From: Mycolicibacter engbaekii
Lineage (GTDB): Bacteria > Actinomycetota > Actinomycetes > Mycobacteriales > Mycobacteriaceae
Direction of reading: 5' to 3'
NCBI RefSeq assembly: GCF_002101585.1
Contig: NZ_LQOT01000069.1
Span: forward strand, 1-64,000
Length of the DNA stretch: 64,000 nucleotides
Both the position numbers and the translations under genes were made by a program. The notes beneath the pieces are model-generated. The model ran no database searches, had not been told where the DNA came from, and saw only the letters and a list, made by a program, of their open reading frames with translations. Positions 1 through 8,314 of the stretch are shown here, piece after piece. Position 1 is the first letter of the stretch; each line of letters begins with the position of its first letter.

Positions 1-2976
1 CAGGCCGCTGCCGGTGCTGATGGCAGTGCCGGGGTCGGGGGCAATGGTGGCGCCGGGGGCGCCGGCGCCGATGGTGCCGATGGCGATCACGCGACCGCAC
101 CGGGCAGCGACGGCGTCGCCGGCACCAACGGTGGTCACGGCGGCAACGGCGGCGCAGCCGGCAAGGGCGGTCTGCATGCCGACGGCAGCGCAAGCGGGCT
201 CGACGGGACGCAGGGCAACGGCGGCAACGGCGGCAACGGTGGCAACGGCGGCAACGGCTACCAGGGTTCCAACGGCGCGAACGCCGGTGATGACGGAGAG
301 CGCGGCGGACACGGCGGCGCCGCCGGAATCGGCGGCAACGGCGGCTCCGGACTTGTCGGCGGGGCCGGCGGCAACGGTGGTCACGGCGGCCAGGGCGCCA
401 ATGGCGGTGCCGGCCACAACGGCTACGACGCGGCAACCGACGCGACCGCCGCAGCCGGCGCCCACGGCGGAAACGCAGGCAATGGCGGCGATGGCGGCAA
501 TGGCGGTACCGGCGGCGCCGGCGGTAACGGCGGTGCATCCACCGTGCCGGGCGGTACAGCTGGGACCAACGGCAACGGCGGCAACGGCGGCACCGGCGGA
601 GATGCGGGAACCCCCGGTGACGGTGGTGACGGCAAGGATGGCGACGCCACCCACCACGCCGGCGGCAACGGTGGCCACGGCGGCAACGTCGGTGCTGCCG
701 GATCCGCCGGGGGCCGCGGTGAGGCCGGGACCGGCGGGGCCGCCGGCACCGGCACCGCCGGCAGCAACGGCACGGCCGGCAACGGCGTGACCGGTGTGGT
801 GGGCAACGGAGGCAACGGTGGCGACGGCTACAACGCCGCCGCCGACGGCCGGGCAACCGGTGGCGCCCACGGCGGCAACGGCGGCACCGGCGGCAACGGC
901 GGTGACCACGGAAACGGCGGCCGCGGCGGCAACGGCGGCGACGGCGCCGCAGGCAGCGCAGCCACCAGCATGGACGCCGGAGGCCGAGGCGGCGACGGCG
1001 GCAATGGCGGCACCGGCGGCAAGGGCGGTGCGGGCGGGGCGTTCGCCGGCACCCGCGGAACGGGCGGCGACGGCGGCCACGGTGGCGTCGGCGGTACCGG
1101 TGCTACCGGTGTGGTCACGTCGAACAACGGCTACGGCGGGACCGGTGGCACCGGTGGTGTCGGGGGCAATGCCGGTGACCCCAGTGGTCGGGCTGGTAAC
1201 GGTGGCGCCGGTGGTGTCGGCGGTACGGGTGCGACTGGTCAGGTGGGCTACAACAACGGCTACGGCGGTACGGGTGGTCGTGGGGGTACCGGTGGGTTGG
1301 CCGGGTCGGTCGGTCGTGCCGGTGCGGTCGGTGACGGCGGCGACGGTGGCGTCGGCGGGATGGGCGCGACCGGTGTGGTCACGTCGAACAACGGCTACGG
1401 CGGGACCGGTGGCACCGGTGGTGTCGGGGGCAATGCCGGTGACTCCAGTGGTCGGGCTGGTAACGGTGGCGCCGGTGGTGTCGGCGGTACCGGTGCGGCC
1501 GGTCAGGTGGGTTACAACAACGGCTACGGCGGTACGGGTGGTCGTGGGGGTACCGGTGGGTTGGCCGGGTCGGTCGGTCGTGCCGGTGCGGTCGGTGACG
1601 GCGGCGACGGTGGCGTCGGCGGGATGGGCGCGACCGGTGTGGTCACGTCGAACAACGGCTACGGCGGGACCGGTGGCACCGGTGGTGTCGGGGGCAATGC
1701 CGGTGATTCCAGTGGTCGGGCTGGTAACGGTGGCGCCGGTGGTGTCGGCGGTACCGGTGCGGCTGGTCAGGTGGGCTACAACAACGGCTACGGCGGTACG
1801 GGTGGTCGTGGAGGTACCGGTGGGTTGGCGGGGTCGGTCGGTCGTGCCGGTGCGGTCGGTGACGGCGGCGACGGTGGCGTCGGCGGGATGGGTGCGACCG
1901 GTGTGGTCACGTCGAACAACGGCCAGGCCGGCAACGGTGGCAATGGCGGTGTCGGTGGCAATGCCGGTGACTCCAGTGGTCGGGCCGGTAACGGTGGCGC
2001 CGGTGGTGTCGGCGGTACCGGTGCGGCCGGCCAGGTGGACTACAACAACGGCCACGGTGGAGCGGGCGGCAACGGCGGTACCGGCGGGCAGGCCGGGTCG
2101 GTCGGTCGCGCCGGTGCGGTCGGCGACGGCGGCGACGGCGGTGATGGTGGTGCCGGCGCCCATGGCGTCATCAAGTTCAACAACGGCTACGGCGGCAACG
2201 GCGGTCACGGTGGTGCCGGTGGCAACGCCGGTGACCTCAGCGGTCGCGCCGGCGCCGGCGGCAACGGCGGACGCGGCGGCCATGGCAGTGAGGGGCAGAT
2301 CGGCTACAACAACGGTTACGGCGGTAACGGAGGCTACGGCGGCAACAGCGGCCGGACCGGGACCGTCGGCATCGCCAGTCGGGTGGGTAACGGCGGTGAC
2401 GGCGGTGACGGTGGTGCCGGCGCCCACGGTTTCATCACGTTCAACAACGGTTACGGCGGCAACGGCGGCCATGGCGGCCTGGGTGGCAGCGCCGGAGGCG
2501 CCACCGGGCAGGCCGGATCCGGTGGAAACGGCGGTCACGGCGGCCACGGCACCGCCGGCATGATCGGCTACAACAACGGCTACGGCGGCAACGGCGGGCA
2601 CGGCGGTGACGGCGGCGGCACCGGCGCCCTCGGTCGAAGCGGTGTCATCGGAAACGGGGGCCACGGCGGCGACGGCGCCGCCGGCGCAGACGGCGTGATC
2701 GACGTCAACAACGGCGACGGCGGTGCCGGCGGTGACGGCGGTGCGGGCGGCAACAGCGAACCCGGCGGCCTGAACGGTGACGGCGGCAACGGCGGCAACG
2801 GTGGCAACGGGGCGGTCCTCGACTCCCCCACCAGCAGAGGCGGCGACCCCGGCGACAGCGGCGTCGCAGGCGTGGGCGGTGCCGGGGGATCCGCCGGTGC
2901 TGCTGGTCAAGGCGGTACCGGCGGCGCGTCCGGCCAAAGCGGCCAGCCCGGCTACCCCGCGAGCCCCGCGGGGTAG
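1..2976 (+). CDS. PGRS-type glycine-rich protein, C-terminal 991 residues (5' end outside window)
   Basis: Frame 1 is open from the first base to the TAG at 2974-2976, so the gene begins upstream and the internal GTG codons are not its start. The visible protein is almost wholly Gly-Gly-Asn/Ala/Thr/Asp triplets typical of PE_PGRS-like mycobacterial surface proteins. The N-terminal PE or signal domain would lie outside the window and cannot be checked. From about residue 370 onward the PGRS track becomes an ordered 88-residue repeat marked by NNGYGG and a VVTSNN-like motif. No enzymatic C-terminal domain follows; the chain ends in PASPAG. Function is unknown; cell-envelope exposure is inferred from the family. 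A strong stem-loop overlaps the stop codon. Confidence 0.85.
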   Translation, partial: QAAAGADGSAGVGGNGGAGGAGADGADGDHATAPGSDGVAGTNGGHGGNGGAAGKGGLHADGSASGLDGTQGNGGNGGNGGNGGNGYQGSNGANAGDDGERGGHGGAAGIGGNGGSGLVGGAGGNGGHGGQGANGGAGHNGYDAATDATAAAGAHGGNAGNGGDGGNGGTGGAGGNGGASTVPGGTAGTNGNGGNGGTGGDAGTPGDGGDGKDGDATHHAGGNGGHGGNVGAAGSAGGRGEAGTGGAAGTGTAGSNGTAGNGVTGVVGNGGNGGDGYNAAADGRATGGAHGGNGGTGGNGGDHGNGGRGGNGGDGAAGSAATSMDAGGRGGDGGNGGTGGKGGAGGAFAGTRGTGGDGGHGGVGGTGATGVVTSNNGYGGTGGTGGVGGNAGDPSGRAGNGGAGGVGGTGATGQVGYNNGYGGTGGRGGTGGLAGSVGRAGAVGDGGDGGVGGMGATGVVTSNNGYGGTGGTGGVGGNAGDSSGRAGNGGAGGVGGTGAAGQVGYNNGYGGTGGRGGTGGLAGSVGRAGAVGDGGDGGVGGMGATGVVTSNNGYGGTGGTGGVGGNAGDSSGRAGNGGAGGVGGTGAAGQVGYNNGYGGTGGRGGTGGLAGSVGRAGAVGDGGDGGVGGMGATGVVTSNNGQAGNGGNGGVGGNAGDSSGRAGNGGAGGVGGTGAAGQVDYNNGHGGAGGNGGTGGQAGSVGRAGAVGDGGDGGDGGAGAHGVIKFNNGYGGNGGHGGAGGNAGDLSGRAGAGGNGGRGGHGSEGQIGYNNGYGGNGGYGGNSGRTGTVGIASRVGNGGDGGDGGAGAHGFITFNNGYGGNGGHGGLGGSAGGATGQAGSGGNGGHGGHGTAGMIGYNNGYGGNGGHGGDGGGTGALGRSGVIGNGGHGGDGAAGADGVIDVNNGDGGAGGDGGAGGNSEPGGLNGDGGNGGNGGNGAVLDSPTSRGGDPGDSGVAGVGGAGGSAGAAGQGGTGGASGQSGQPGYPASPAG
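1111..2694 (+). repeat. In-frame tandem array, six units of 264 bp (88 codons)
   Basis: Unit boundaries taken at the codon that starts the VVTSNN-type motif fall at 1111, 1375, 1639, 1903, 2167, 2431 and 2695, exactly 264 bp apart each time. The first three units are almost identical at DNA level. The later ones keep the period exactly but diverge in sequence (VVTSNN becomes VIKFNN, FITFNN, VIDVNN). The array lies wholly inside the PGRS coding frame. The identity gradient suggests recent unequal crossing-over or replication slippage at the 5' side. Confidence 0.92.
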
Positions 2977-2981
2977 GCCGG
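2948..2981 (+). terminator. Stem-loop terminator candidate over the PGRS stop codon
   Basis: Bases 2952-2961 and 2967-2976 form a perfect 10-bp inverted repeat around a 5-nt loop. Four more pairs (2948-2951 with 2978-2981) extend the stem past one bulged base. The TAG stop is inside the right arm. No T-tract follows, which is common for mycobacterial hairpin terminators. It would separate this gene from purD. Confidence 0.6.
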
Positions 2982-3023
2982 AGCCGCCGGCGCGGGCGGG
3001 ATCTCGGGCCCGAAACCGGTTCG

Positions 3024-3040
3024 TACCTTATATATCCTTT
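3024..3040 (+). promoter_or_regulatory. AT-rich promoter patch upstream of purD
   Basis: A short AT-rich stretch (TACCTT at 3024-3029 followed by TATAT) stands out in otherwise GC-rich DNA 50-70 bp before the purD start. TACCTT fits the TANNNT -10 pattern. I see no convincing -35 box, so this is a weak call. Confidence 0.3.
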
Positions 3041-3092
3041 GTGTCGCGTCCCGCCGATGAACAGCGAGGCGAAACAGAGAGGAGTGGCGCCC

Positions 3093-4361
3093 ATGCGCGT
3101 CCTGGTGATCGGTTCCGGCGCCCGGGAACATGCGTTACTCCTCGCCCTGCGCAAGGACCCCCAGGTCGATCACCTGGTGATCGCCCCCGGCAACGCCGGT
3201 ACCGCTGCGGTGGCCGAGCAGCGCGACATCGACATCACCTCCGGGTCGGCGGTCACCGCCTTGGCACGCGAGGTCGAGGCGGACCTGGTGGTCATCGGAC
3301 CGGAAGTGCCGCTGGTCCTCGGCGTCGCGGACGCGGTACGTGCCGCAGGAATCGCGTGCTTCGGGCCGTCGCAGGACGCCGCTCGTATCGAGGGTTCCAA
3401 GGCGTTCGCCAAGGACGTGATGGCCGCCGCCGGGGTGCGCACCGCTCGATCGGAGATCGTCGACAGTCCCGCTGACCTCGACGCCGCCCTGAGCCGGTTC
3501 GGCCCCGACGCCGGGGAGGCGGCCTGGGTGGTCAAAGACGACGGCCTGGCCGCGGGCAAAGGCGTGGTGGTGACGGCGGATCGGGCGGCCGCCCGGGCCC
3601 ATGCCGCCGGCCTGCTCGACAGCGGCCATCCGGTGCTGTTGGAGTCCTTCTTGGACGGGCCCGAACTGTCGTTGTTCTGCATCGTCGACGGTGCGACCGT
3701 GGTGCCGCTGCTGCCGGCGCAGGACTTCAAGCGTGTCGGCGACGGCGACAGCGGACCCAACACCGGCGGCATGGGCGCCTACGCCCCACTGCCGTGGTTG
3801 TCTCCGCAGGCCGCCGCCGCGATCGTCTCTGACATCGTCGAACCCGTCGCGGCCGAACTGCTGCGGCGGGGCAGCCGATTCACCGGGCTGCTCTATGCCG
3901 GTCTGGCGATGACCTCGACCGGGCCGGCGGTGGTCGAATTCAATTGCCGCTTCGGCGATCCCGAGACGCAGGCGGTGCTGGCGCTGCTGGAGTCGCCACT
4001 CGGGCAGTTGTTGCACGCCGCAGCCACCGGCGGACTGAGCGAGTTCGGCGCGTTGCGCTGGCGCGATGCCGCGGCGGTGACGGTGGTGCTGGCTGCGGAG
4101 AACTACCCCGGCCGGCCACGCGTCGGCGACGTGATCGTGGGGGCCGAGGGCGACGGAGTGTTGCACGCCGGTACCGCACGCCGCGAGGACGGCGCGGTGG
4201 TGTCGTCTGGGGGGCGCGTGCTCTCGGTCGTGGGCGTCGGAGCCGATCTGAGTGCCGCACGCGCCGAGGCCTATCGCATCCTCAATTCAATCCGCCTGCC
4301 GGGGAGTCACTTTCGCAGCGACATCGGCGCAGCTGCCGCGCAGGGCGCGATACAGATCTGA
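3093..4361 (+). CDS. purD: Phosphoribosylamine-glycine ligase (GAR synthetase)
   Basis: PurD joins phosphoribosylamine and glycine using ATP, the second step of purine synthesis, in the cytosol. The 422-residue protein opens with the typical MRVLVIGSGAREHAL. It carries the ATP-grasp segment VKDDGLAAGKGVVV around residues 147-160 and the Mg-binding VVEFNCRFGDPETQ near 280. Length matches the family. ATG 3093 is chosen because GGAG lies 8 nt upstream and the N-terminal motif starts there; an upstream in-frame extension has no family similarity. It is the first of eight purine genes on this strand and matches Rv0772 by position. Confidence 0.97.
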   Translation: MRVLVIGSGAREHALLLALRKDPQVDHLVIAPGNAGTAAVAEQRDIDITSGSAVTALAREVEADLVVIGPEVPLVLGVADAVRAAGIACFGPSQDAARIEGSKAFAKDVMAAAGVRTARSEIVDSPADLDAALSRFGPDAGEAAWVVKDDGLAAGKGVVVTADRAAARAHAAGLLDSGHPVLLESFLDGPELSLFCIVDGATVVPLLPAQDFKRVGDGDSGPNTGGMGAYAPLPWLSPQAAAAIVSDIVEPVAAELLRRGSRFTGLLYAGLAMTSTGPAVVEFNCRFGDPETQAVLALLESPLGQLLHAAATGGLSEFGALRWRDAAAVTVVLAAENYPGRPRVGDVIVGAEGDGVLHAGTARREDGAVVSSGGRVLSVVGVGADLSAARAEAYRILNSIRLPGSHFRSDIGAAAAQGAIQI

Positions 4362-4390
4362 CGCAGGTTGCCTACCGCTATCCTTGGGGC

Positions 4391-5056
4391 ATGGCTGACC
4401 AAACTGAACCGGAGTCCACTGAATCCGAGAAGCCGGATGAACCGGTAGAGCAGTCTCCTCCGGCGAAGAGCGAAGCCGCGGAGAAGAAGAGCGAAACCGC
4501 GGAGAAGAAAAGCGAAACCGCGGTGAAGAAAAGCGAAACCGCGGAGAAGCGGCGGTCGGCTCCCCTTCCCGCCCCGGTGCAGCCGAGCCGCGGCCCGTTG
4601 CTGATCGCCGCGGCGGTCGGATTGGCCGCCGGGCTGATCGGTGGCGCGGCGGTGGCCGCCGTGTGGCATCCGTCATCGGGTGGTGATTCTGCCAAGTTCA
4701 GCGATCAGCAGGCCAACGACGCGAAGAAGGACGTCTGCAGTGCGGTCGTGCTTTCCCGTCAAGCGGTGGCCAACAACATGCACATGAAGAACCCGGAGCC
4801 GGAGAACCCGGTGGCCCAGCTCGCGGTGGCCGCCAACGCGAGGTTGTCGCTGACCGCGAGCGCCGCCTACCTGCGCGGCCGGTTGGAGGCCAACCCCGCG
4901 ACGCCGGAAGACGTTGCCGACCAGGCCCAGAAGATGGCCGGAGGGCTTGAGCGTCTCAACCTCAGCTACCTCGTCGGGCAGCCCAACGCCGAACGCGAGC
5001 AGCTCGGGCATGACCTCGACTCGCACATCACCGCCCTGGGCAAGCTCTGCCAGTAG
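4391..5056 (+). CDS. Single-pass membrane protein with Lys/Glu-rich repeat N-terminus
   Basis: This 221-residue protein has three parts. Residues 1-60 are acidic/basic and low complexity, with a heptad KSETAEK repeated about four times. Residues ~67-92 are one strong transmembrane helix rich in Gly and Ala. The extracytoplasmic part (~95-221) is mostly helical with two cysteines, one in KKDVCSAV and one four residues... near the C-terminus in KLCQ, which could pair. Similar mycobacterial proteins are unnamed and I do not know the function. TATCCT, 6 nt before ATG 4391, suggests a leaderless transcript. It follows purD by 29 bp. Confidence 0.8.
   Translation: MADQTEPESTESEKPDEPVEQSPPAKSEAAEKKSETAEKKSETAVKKSETAEKRRSAPLPAPVQPSRGPLLIAAAVGLAAGLIGGAAVAAVWHPSSGGDSAKFSDQQANDAKKDVCSAVVLSRQAVANNMHMKNPEPENPVAQLAVAANARLSLTASAAYLRGRLEANPATPEDVADQAQKMAGGLERLNLSYLVGQPNAEREQLGHDLDSHITALGKLCQ
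4481..4543 (+). repeat. 21-bp coding minisatellite (three full units)
   Basis: Units at 4481-4501, 4502-4522 and 4523-4543 are nearly identical and each encodes a seven-residue (E/V)KKSETA unit. Partial copies flank them. Being a multiple of three, copy-number change would keep the frame and only change the length of the cytoplasmic tail before the membrane helix. Confidence 0.85.
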
Positions 5057-5093
5057 GGCCCGGTGATCCGCAGGCCGCCAGACCGGAAACCGG

Positions 5094-5921
5094 TTAGACG
5101 GCCAGCAGCGGTGCCAGCCAGATCAATTCGGCGGGCAACTGCGAACTCCAGTAAGACCCGTCGTGGCCGCCGGGGGAGAAACCCCCGGCCGGCGGGTTGG
5201 GCAGCTGGGCGATAAAGGCCTGGGTGGCCGCGTAGAACGGGTCGTCGTAGCCGCAGTCCACGCGGATCGGGATCGAACCCAACGCCGGCATTCCGAACAC
5301 CGAGTTCGCGGCGAAGTCCGCTGCGCCGTCGAACGCGCCCGGGGCGCTGGCCCCGGGTGTCAGCCACAGCGCGGGGCTGACCGCGCAGATGGCCGCGGTC
5401 CGGCGCGGGCTGAGTCGGCCGCCCAGCAACAAGGCGCCGTAACCGCCCATCGACCAGCCGATGAAACCCACCCGAGAGGTGTCTAAGCCCTGCTCGGCCA
5501 GCAACGGCAACAACTCGTCGGTCACCATCGCCCCGGAGTCCTCCCCGGACGCGCGGCGATGCCAGTAGCTTCCTCCGCCGTCGACGGCTACCACCGCAAA
5601 CGGGGGGAGCCCCGCATCGACTGCTTGTGCCAGCCCTTGCTCGACGCCGCCGGCCATCACGGTTTCCGCGTCACTTCCCTTGCCGTGCAGGGCGATCAGC
5701 GGACGCAGCGCGCCGGTCTGACCGGGCGGTCGGGCGATCGCCCAGTTGGTGGTGACCCCACCGCGCGCCGCCGAGGTGAACGAACCCCGGACCATCGTCG
5801 GTGCGCTCTGCAGCGGGGCCGCCCATGACCGTGCCTGCAACAGCGGGCTCGCGCCCAGCGCGCCCGCCGTGCCCATCGTGGCCGCCATGCGCAGCACCGC
5901 GCGTCGGTTCAACTCCGGCAT
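5094..5921 (-). CDS. Secreted alpha/beta hydrolase (esterase family) with Tat-like signal
   Basis: The 275-residue protein starts MPELNRRAVLRMAAT, a twin-arginine-like n-region followed by a hydrophobic segment and an Ala-rich cleavage region near residue 35. The mature part is an alpha/beta hydrolase. The nucleophile is in GWSMGG, the acid probably in CGYDDPF and the base in GGHDGSYW. The fold resembles esterase D/antigen 85-like hydrolases, and position matches Rv0774c. ATG at 5921 is preferred over a 26-codon upstream extension because the Tat signal begins there. Substrate is unknown. It is transcribed away from the TetR gene at 6011. Confidence 0.85.
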   Translation of the reverse strand: MPELNRRAVLRMAATMGTAGALGASPLLQARSWAAPLQSAPTMVRGSFTSAARGGVTTNWAIARPPGQTGALRPLIALHGKGSDAETVMAGGVEQGLAQAVDAGLPPFAVVAVDGGGSYWHRRASGEDSGAMVTDELLPLLAEQGLDTSRVGFIGWSMGGYGALLLGGRLSPRRTAAICAVSPALWLTPGASAPGAFDGAADFAANSVFGMPALGSIPIRVDCGYDDPFYAATQAFIAQLPNPPAGGFSPGGHDGSYWSSQLPAELIWLAPLLAV

Positions 5922-5951
5922 TGGGTCATCATGCCAGCGGGTGCGGTTTGA

Positions 5952-5977
5952 TTCGAAAAGTCGAAACGCATGATGCG
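5952..5977. promoter_or_regulatory. Twin inverted repeats between esterase and TetR genes (operator candidate)
   Basis: In the 89-bp divergent gap, TTCGA-AAAG-TCGAA (5952-5965) is followed by the 11-bp palindrome CGCAT-G-ATGCG (5967-5977). A TetR-type repressor gene starts 33 bp away, and such regulators usually bind palindromes in their own divergent promoter. The link is inferred. Confidence 0.4.
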
Positions 5978-6010
5978 GCACCAGCCGGGCTGGCAGCATC
6001 TTTAGGCGTG

Positions 6011-6628
6011 ATGACAGCAGTGACGCCCAAGGGTGAACGGCGACGGTACGCGCTGATCAGCGCCGCCGCCGAGCTGCTGCGCGAAGGTGGATTCGAAGCG
6101 GTACGCCACCGTGCCGTGGCGCGCCGGGCCGGTCTGCCGCTGGCATCGACGACGTACTACTTCTCCTCGCTCGACGACCTGATCGCCCACGCGGTGGAAC
6201 ACATCGGGATGTTGGAACTCGCCCAACTGCGCGCCCGGATCACCGACCTGTCCCGGCGCCGGCGCAGCGCCGAAACCACCGCGGACATCCTCGTGGAGTT
6301 GCTGGTCGGTCACGACGGGGACGGGCAGATCGACGAGCAACTGATCTCCCGCTACGAGCGCTACATCGTGTGCTCGCGGCACCCGGCGCTTCGCGACATT
6401 CAGCGCCGCATCCTGCATCAACGGTCCGAGGCGGTCACCGAAGCCGTCGAACGATCCGGCCGGATCGCGCGGGTAGAGATGGCATATGCCCTGGTCTGCA
6501 TGGTCGATGGCGCGGTGATGGCGGCGCTGGTCGATGACCTCCAGGGGCCGCGGGCGGCCGCCAGAGCTGCCGTCATCGACGTCATCGACGTGCTGGTGCC
6601 CCTGGATCAGCGCGCGGTGTCAGCCTGA
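6011..6628 (+). CDS. TetR-family transcriptional regulator
   Basis: This is a 205-residue DNA-binding repressor-type protein. The N-terminal helix-turn-helix covers residues ~8-55 (ALISAAAELLREGGFEAVRHRAVARRAG, then LASTTYYFSSLDDLI). The helical C-terminal part has no recognisable ligand signature. Start is ATG 6011, with GTG 6008 the only close alternative. It diverges from the esterase gene, so that gene and itself are the likely targets. It corresponds by position to Rv0775. Confidence 0.9.
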   Translation: MTAVTPKGERRRYALISAAAELLREGGFEAVRHRAVARRAGLPLASTTYYFSSLDDLIAHAVEHIGMLELAQLRARITDLSRRRRSAETTADILVELLVGHDGDGQIDEQLISRYERYIVCSRHPALRDIQRRILHQRSEAVTEAVERSGRIARVEMAYALVCMVDGAVMAALVDDLQGPRAAARAAVIDVIDVLVPLDQRAVSA

Positions 6629-6641
6629 GAAGCGCACACGG

Positions 6642-6647
6642 TATGCT
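6642..6647 (+). promoter_or_regulatory. -10 box candidate for the transhydrogenase genes
   Basis: TATGCT fits the TANNNT consensus and lies just after the TetR stop. It would leave a ~100-nt 5' UTR before pntA. I see no riboswitch structure that I can name in that leader. Confidence 0.35.
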
Positions 6648-6755
6648 GCCTCGATCCCTTTGTGCCTCCTTAGCTACTGGCGGGTAACAGGGGGGCAGGA
6701 GACGCCTGGAAGCGCCCGAAGACGGCGACGAGATGTGAATGTGGAGAGCTACGTC

Positions 6756-8279
6756 ATGATTATCGGTGTCCTATCCGAGGCGCAGCCCGGTGAGACGCGT
6801 GTGTCGGCGACGCCGACGACGGTCGCTGCACTGACCAAGCTCGGTTATGACGTCGTAGTGGATTCCGGTGCCGGTGAGGCGTCGTCGTTTTCCGATGCGG
6901 CCTACATCGAAGCCGGCGCCACCATCGGCGATGCGCGCAGCGCAGACATCGTTTTCGGCGTCAACGCCCCGTCTGCCGAGCAGCTCGACGGGATGAAGCC
7001 GGGCGCAACCCTGGTCAGCCTGCTCGCGCCGGCGCTGAACCCCGACCGGGTCGAGGATCTGGCTCGCCGGCCCATCACCGCCCTGTCGATGGACGCCGTG
7101 CCCCGGATCTCGCGTGCGCAGTCGCTGGACGTGCTGAGCTCGATGGCCAACATCGCCGGCTACCGTGCCGTGGTCGAAGCGGCCCACGTTTTCGGTCGGT
7201 TCTTCACCGGTCAGGTGACCGCGGCGGGCAAGGTGCCGCCGGCCAAGGTTCTGGTGGTGGGTGCCGGGGTGGCGGGCCTGGCCGCGATCGGCGCCGCCGG
7301 CAGCCTGGGCGCAATCGTCCGAGCCACCGACCCACGCCCGGAGGTCGCCGACCAGGTTCGCTCGCTCGGCGGTGAGTACCTGTCGATCGAGTCGACCGAG
7401 ACCGAGGTGTCGGCCACCGGCTACGCCAAGGAGATGAGCGACGACTACAAGGCCCGCGAGGCACAGCTTTACGCCGAGCAGTGCGCCGACGTCGACATCA
7501 TCGTCACCACGGCGCTCATTCCGGGTAAGCCCGCGCCGCGGATCATCACCGCCGACATGGTGGCGTCGATGAAGCCGGGCAGCGTGATCGTCGACATGGC
7601 CGCGGCCAACGGCGGCAACGTGGAGGGCACGGTCAAAGACCAGGCGATCGTCACCGACAACGGCGTGACGATCATCGGCTACACCGACTTGGCCGGCCGG
7701 TTGCCCGCGCAGGCGTCGCAGCTCTACGGCACCAACCTGGTCAACCTGATGAAGCTGATGACCCCCGGCAAGGACGGCCAGCTGGTGCTGGACTTCGACG
7801 ACGTGGTGCAGCGGTCGATGACCGTCGTGCGCGACGGCGAGTCGACCTGGCCGCCGCCACCGGTTCAGGTCTCGGCCGCACCGGCCAAGGCCGCCGAAGC
7901 CCCGGTGCCCGCCCAGGCGGCCAAGGAGCCGATGTCGGCCGGCCGTCGGCTGGGTCTGGTGGTGGGCGCTGCGGCGGTGCTGTTCACCCTGGTCGCCCTG
8001 GCGCCCGCGGCGCTGCAGGTGCATCTGACCGTCTTCGCACTGGCGATCGTGATCGGCTACTACGTCATCGGGCATGTGCACCACGCGCTGCACACCCCGC
8101 TGATGTCGGTGACGAATGCGATCTCGGGAATCATCGTGGTGGGAGCGCTGCTGCAGATCGGCCACGAAGACCCGGTCATCACGAGTTTGGCCGCCGCGGC
8201 GATCCTGCTGGCCAGCATCAACATCTTCGGTGGTTTTGCGGTGACCCGCCGCATGCTCGCCATGTTCTCCCGCAGCTAG
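6756..8279 (+). CDS. pntA: NAD(P) transhydrogenase subunit alpha (fused domain I plus membrane part)
   Basis: PntA and PntB form the membrane enzyme that couples proton entry to hydride transfer from NADH to NADP+. The 507-residue protein begins MIIGVLSEAQPGETRV and has the NAD-binding VVGAGVAGLAAIG near residue 165. A Pro/Ala linker (~368-390) leads to four C-terminal transmembrane helices with the SVTNAISGI motif. This is the single-chain form, as in E. coli, whereas M. tuberculosis splits it into PntAa and PntAb. ATG 6756 has GGAG 9 nt upstream; GTG 6735 is possible. pntB follows after 35 bp. Confidence 0.95.
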   Translation: MIIGVLSEAQPGETRVSATPTTVAALTKLGYDVVVDSGAGEASSFSDAAYIEAGATIGDARSADIVFGVNAPSAEQLDGMKPGATLVSLLAPALNPDRVEDLARRPITALSMDAVPRISRAQSLDVLSSMANIAGYRAVVEAAHVFGRFFTGQVTAAGKVPPAKVLVVGAGVAGLAAIGAAGSLGAIVRATDPRPEVADQVRSLGGEYLSIESTETEVSATGYAKEMSDDYKAREAQLYAEQCADVDIIVTTALIPGKPAPRIITADMVASMKPGSVIVDMAAANGGNVEGTVKDQAIVTDNGVTIIGYTDLAGRLPAQASQLYGTNLVNLMKLMTPGKDGQLVLDFDDVVQRSMTVVRDGESTWPPPPVQVSAAPAKAAEAPVPAQAAKEPMSAGRRLGLVVGAAAVLFTLVALAPAALQVHLTVFALAIVIGYYVIGHVHHALHTPLMSVTNAISGIIVVGALLQIGHEDPVITSLAAAAILLASINIFGGFAVTRRMLAMFSRS

Positions 8280-8314
8280 GCGCTGCGCACCCCGACTTGG
8301 AGTAGACCCCGCTT

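Noticed and set aside
14..815. Long Ala/Thr-rich or Pro-rich open frames on both strands over the PGRS gene
   Set aside because: They are frame-shifted or antisense readings of Gly-Gly-Asn codons; composition mirrors the PGRS frame and no ribosome site is present.
1111..2694. CRISPR-like array
   Set aside because: The 264-bp units are continuous coding repeats with no short repeat/unique spacer pattern.
544..2976. A separate gene starting at GTG 544 inside the PGRS region
   Set aside because: The same frame is open from base 1 and is PGRS throughout, so GTG 544 is only an internal codon of a gene that begins upstream.
3135..4166. Large antisense open frame over purD, and similar antisense frames over most long genes
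   Set aside because: High GC keeps antisense frames open. Their products are His/Arg/Gln-rich, lack domains and lie opposite well-identified genes.
6534..6755. N-terminal extension of PntA back into the TetR gene
   Set aside because: The conserved protein starts at MIIGVLSEAQPGE with a ribosome site just upstream; the extension overlaps another gene and has no similarity.
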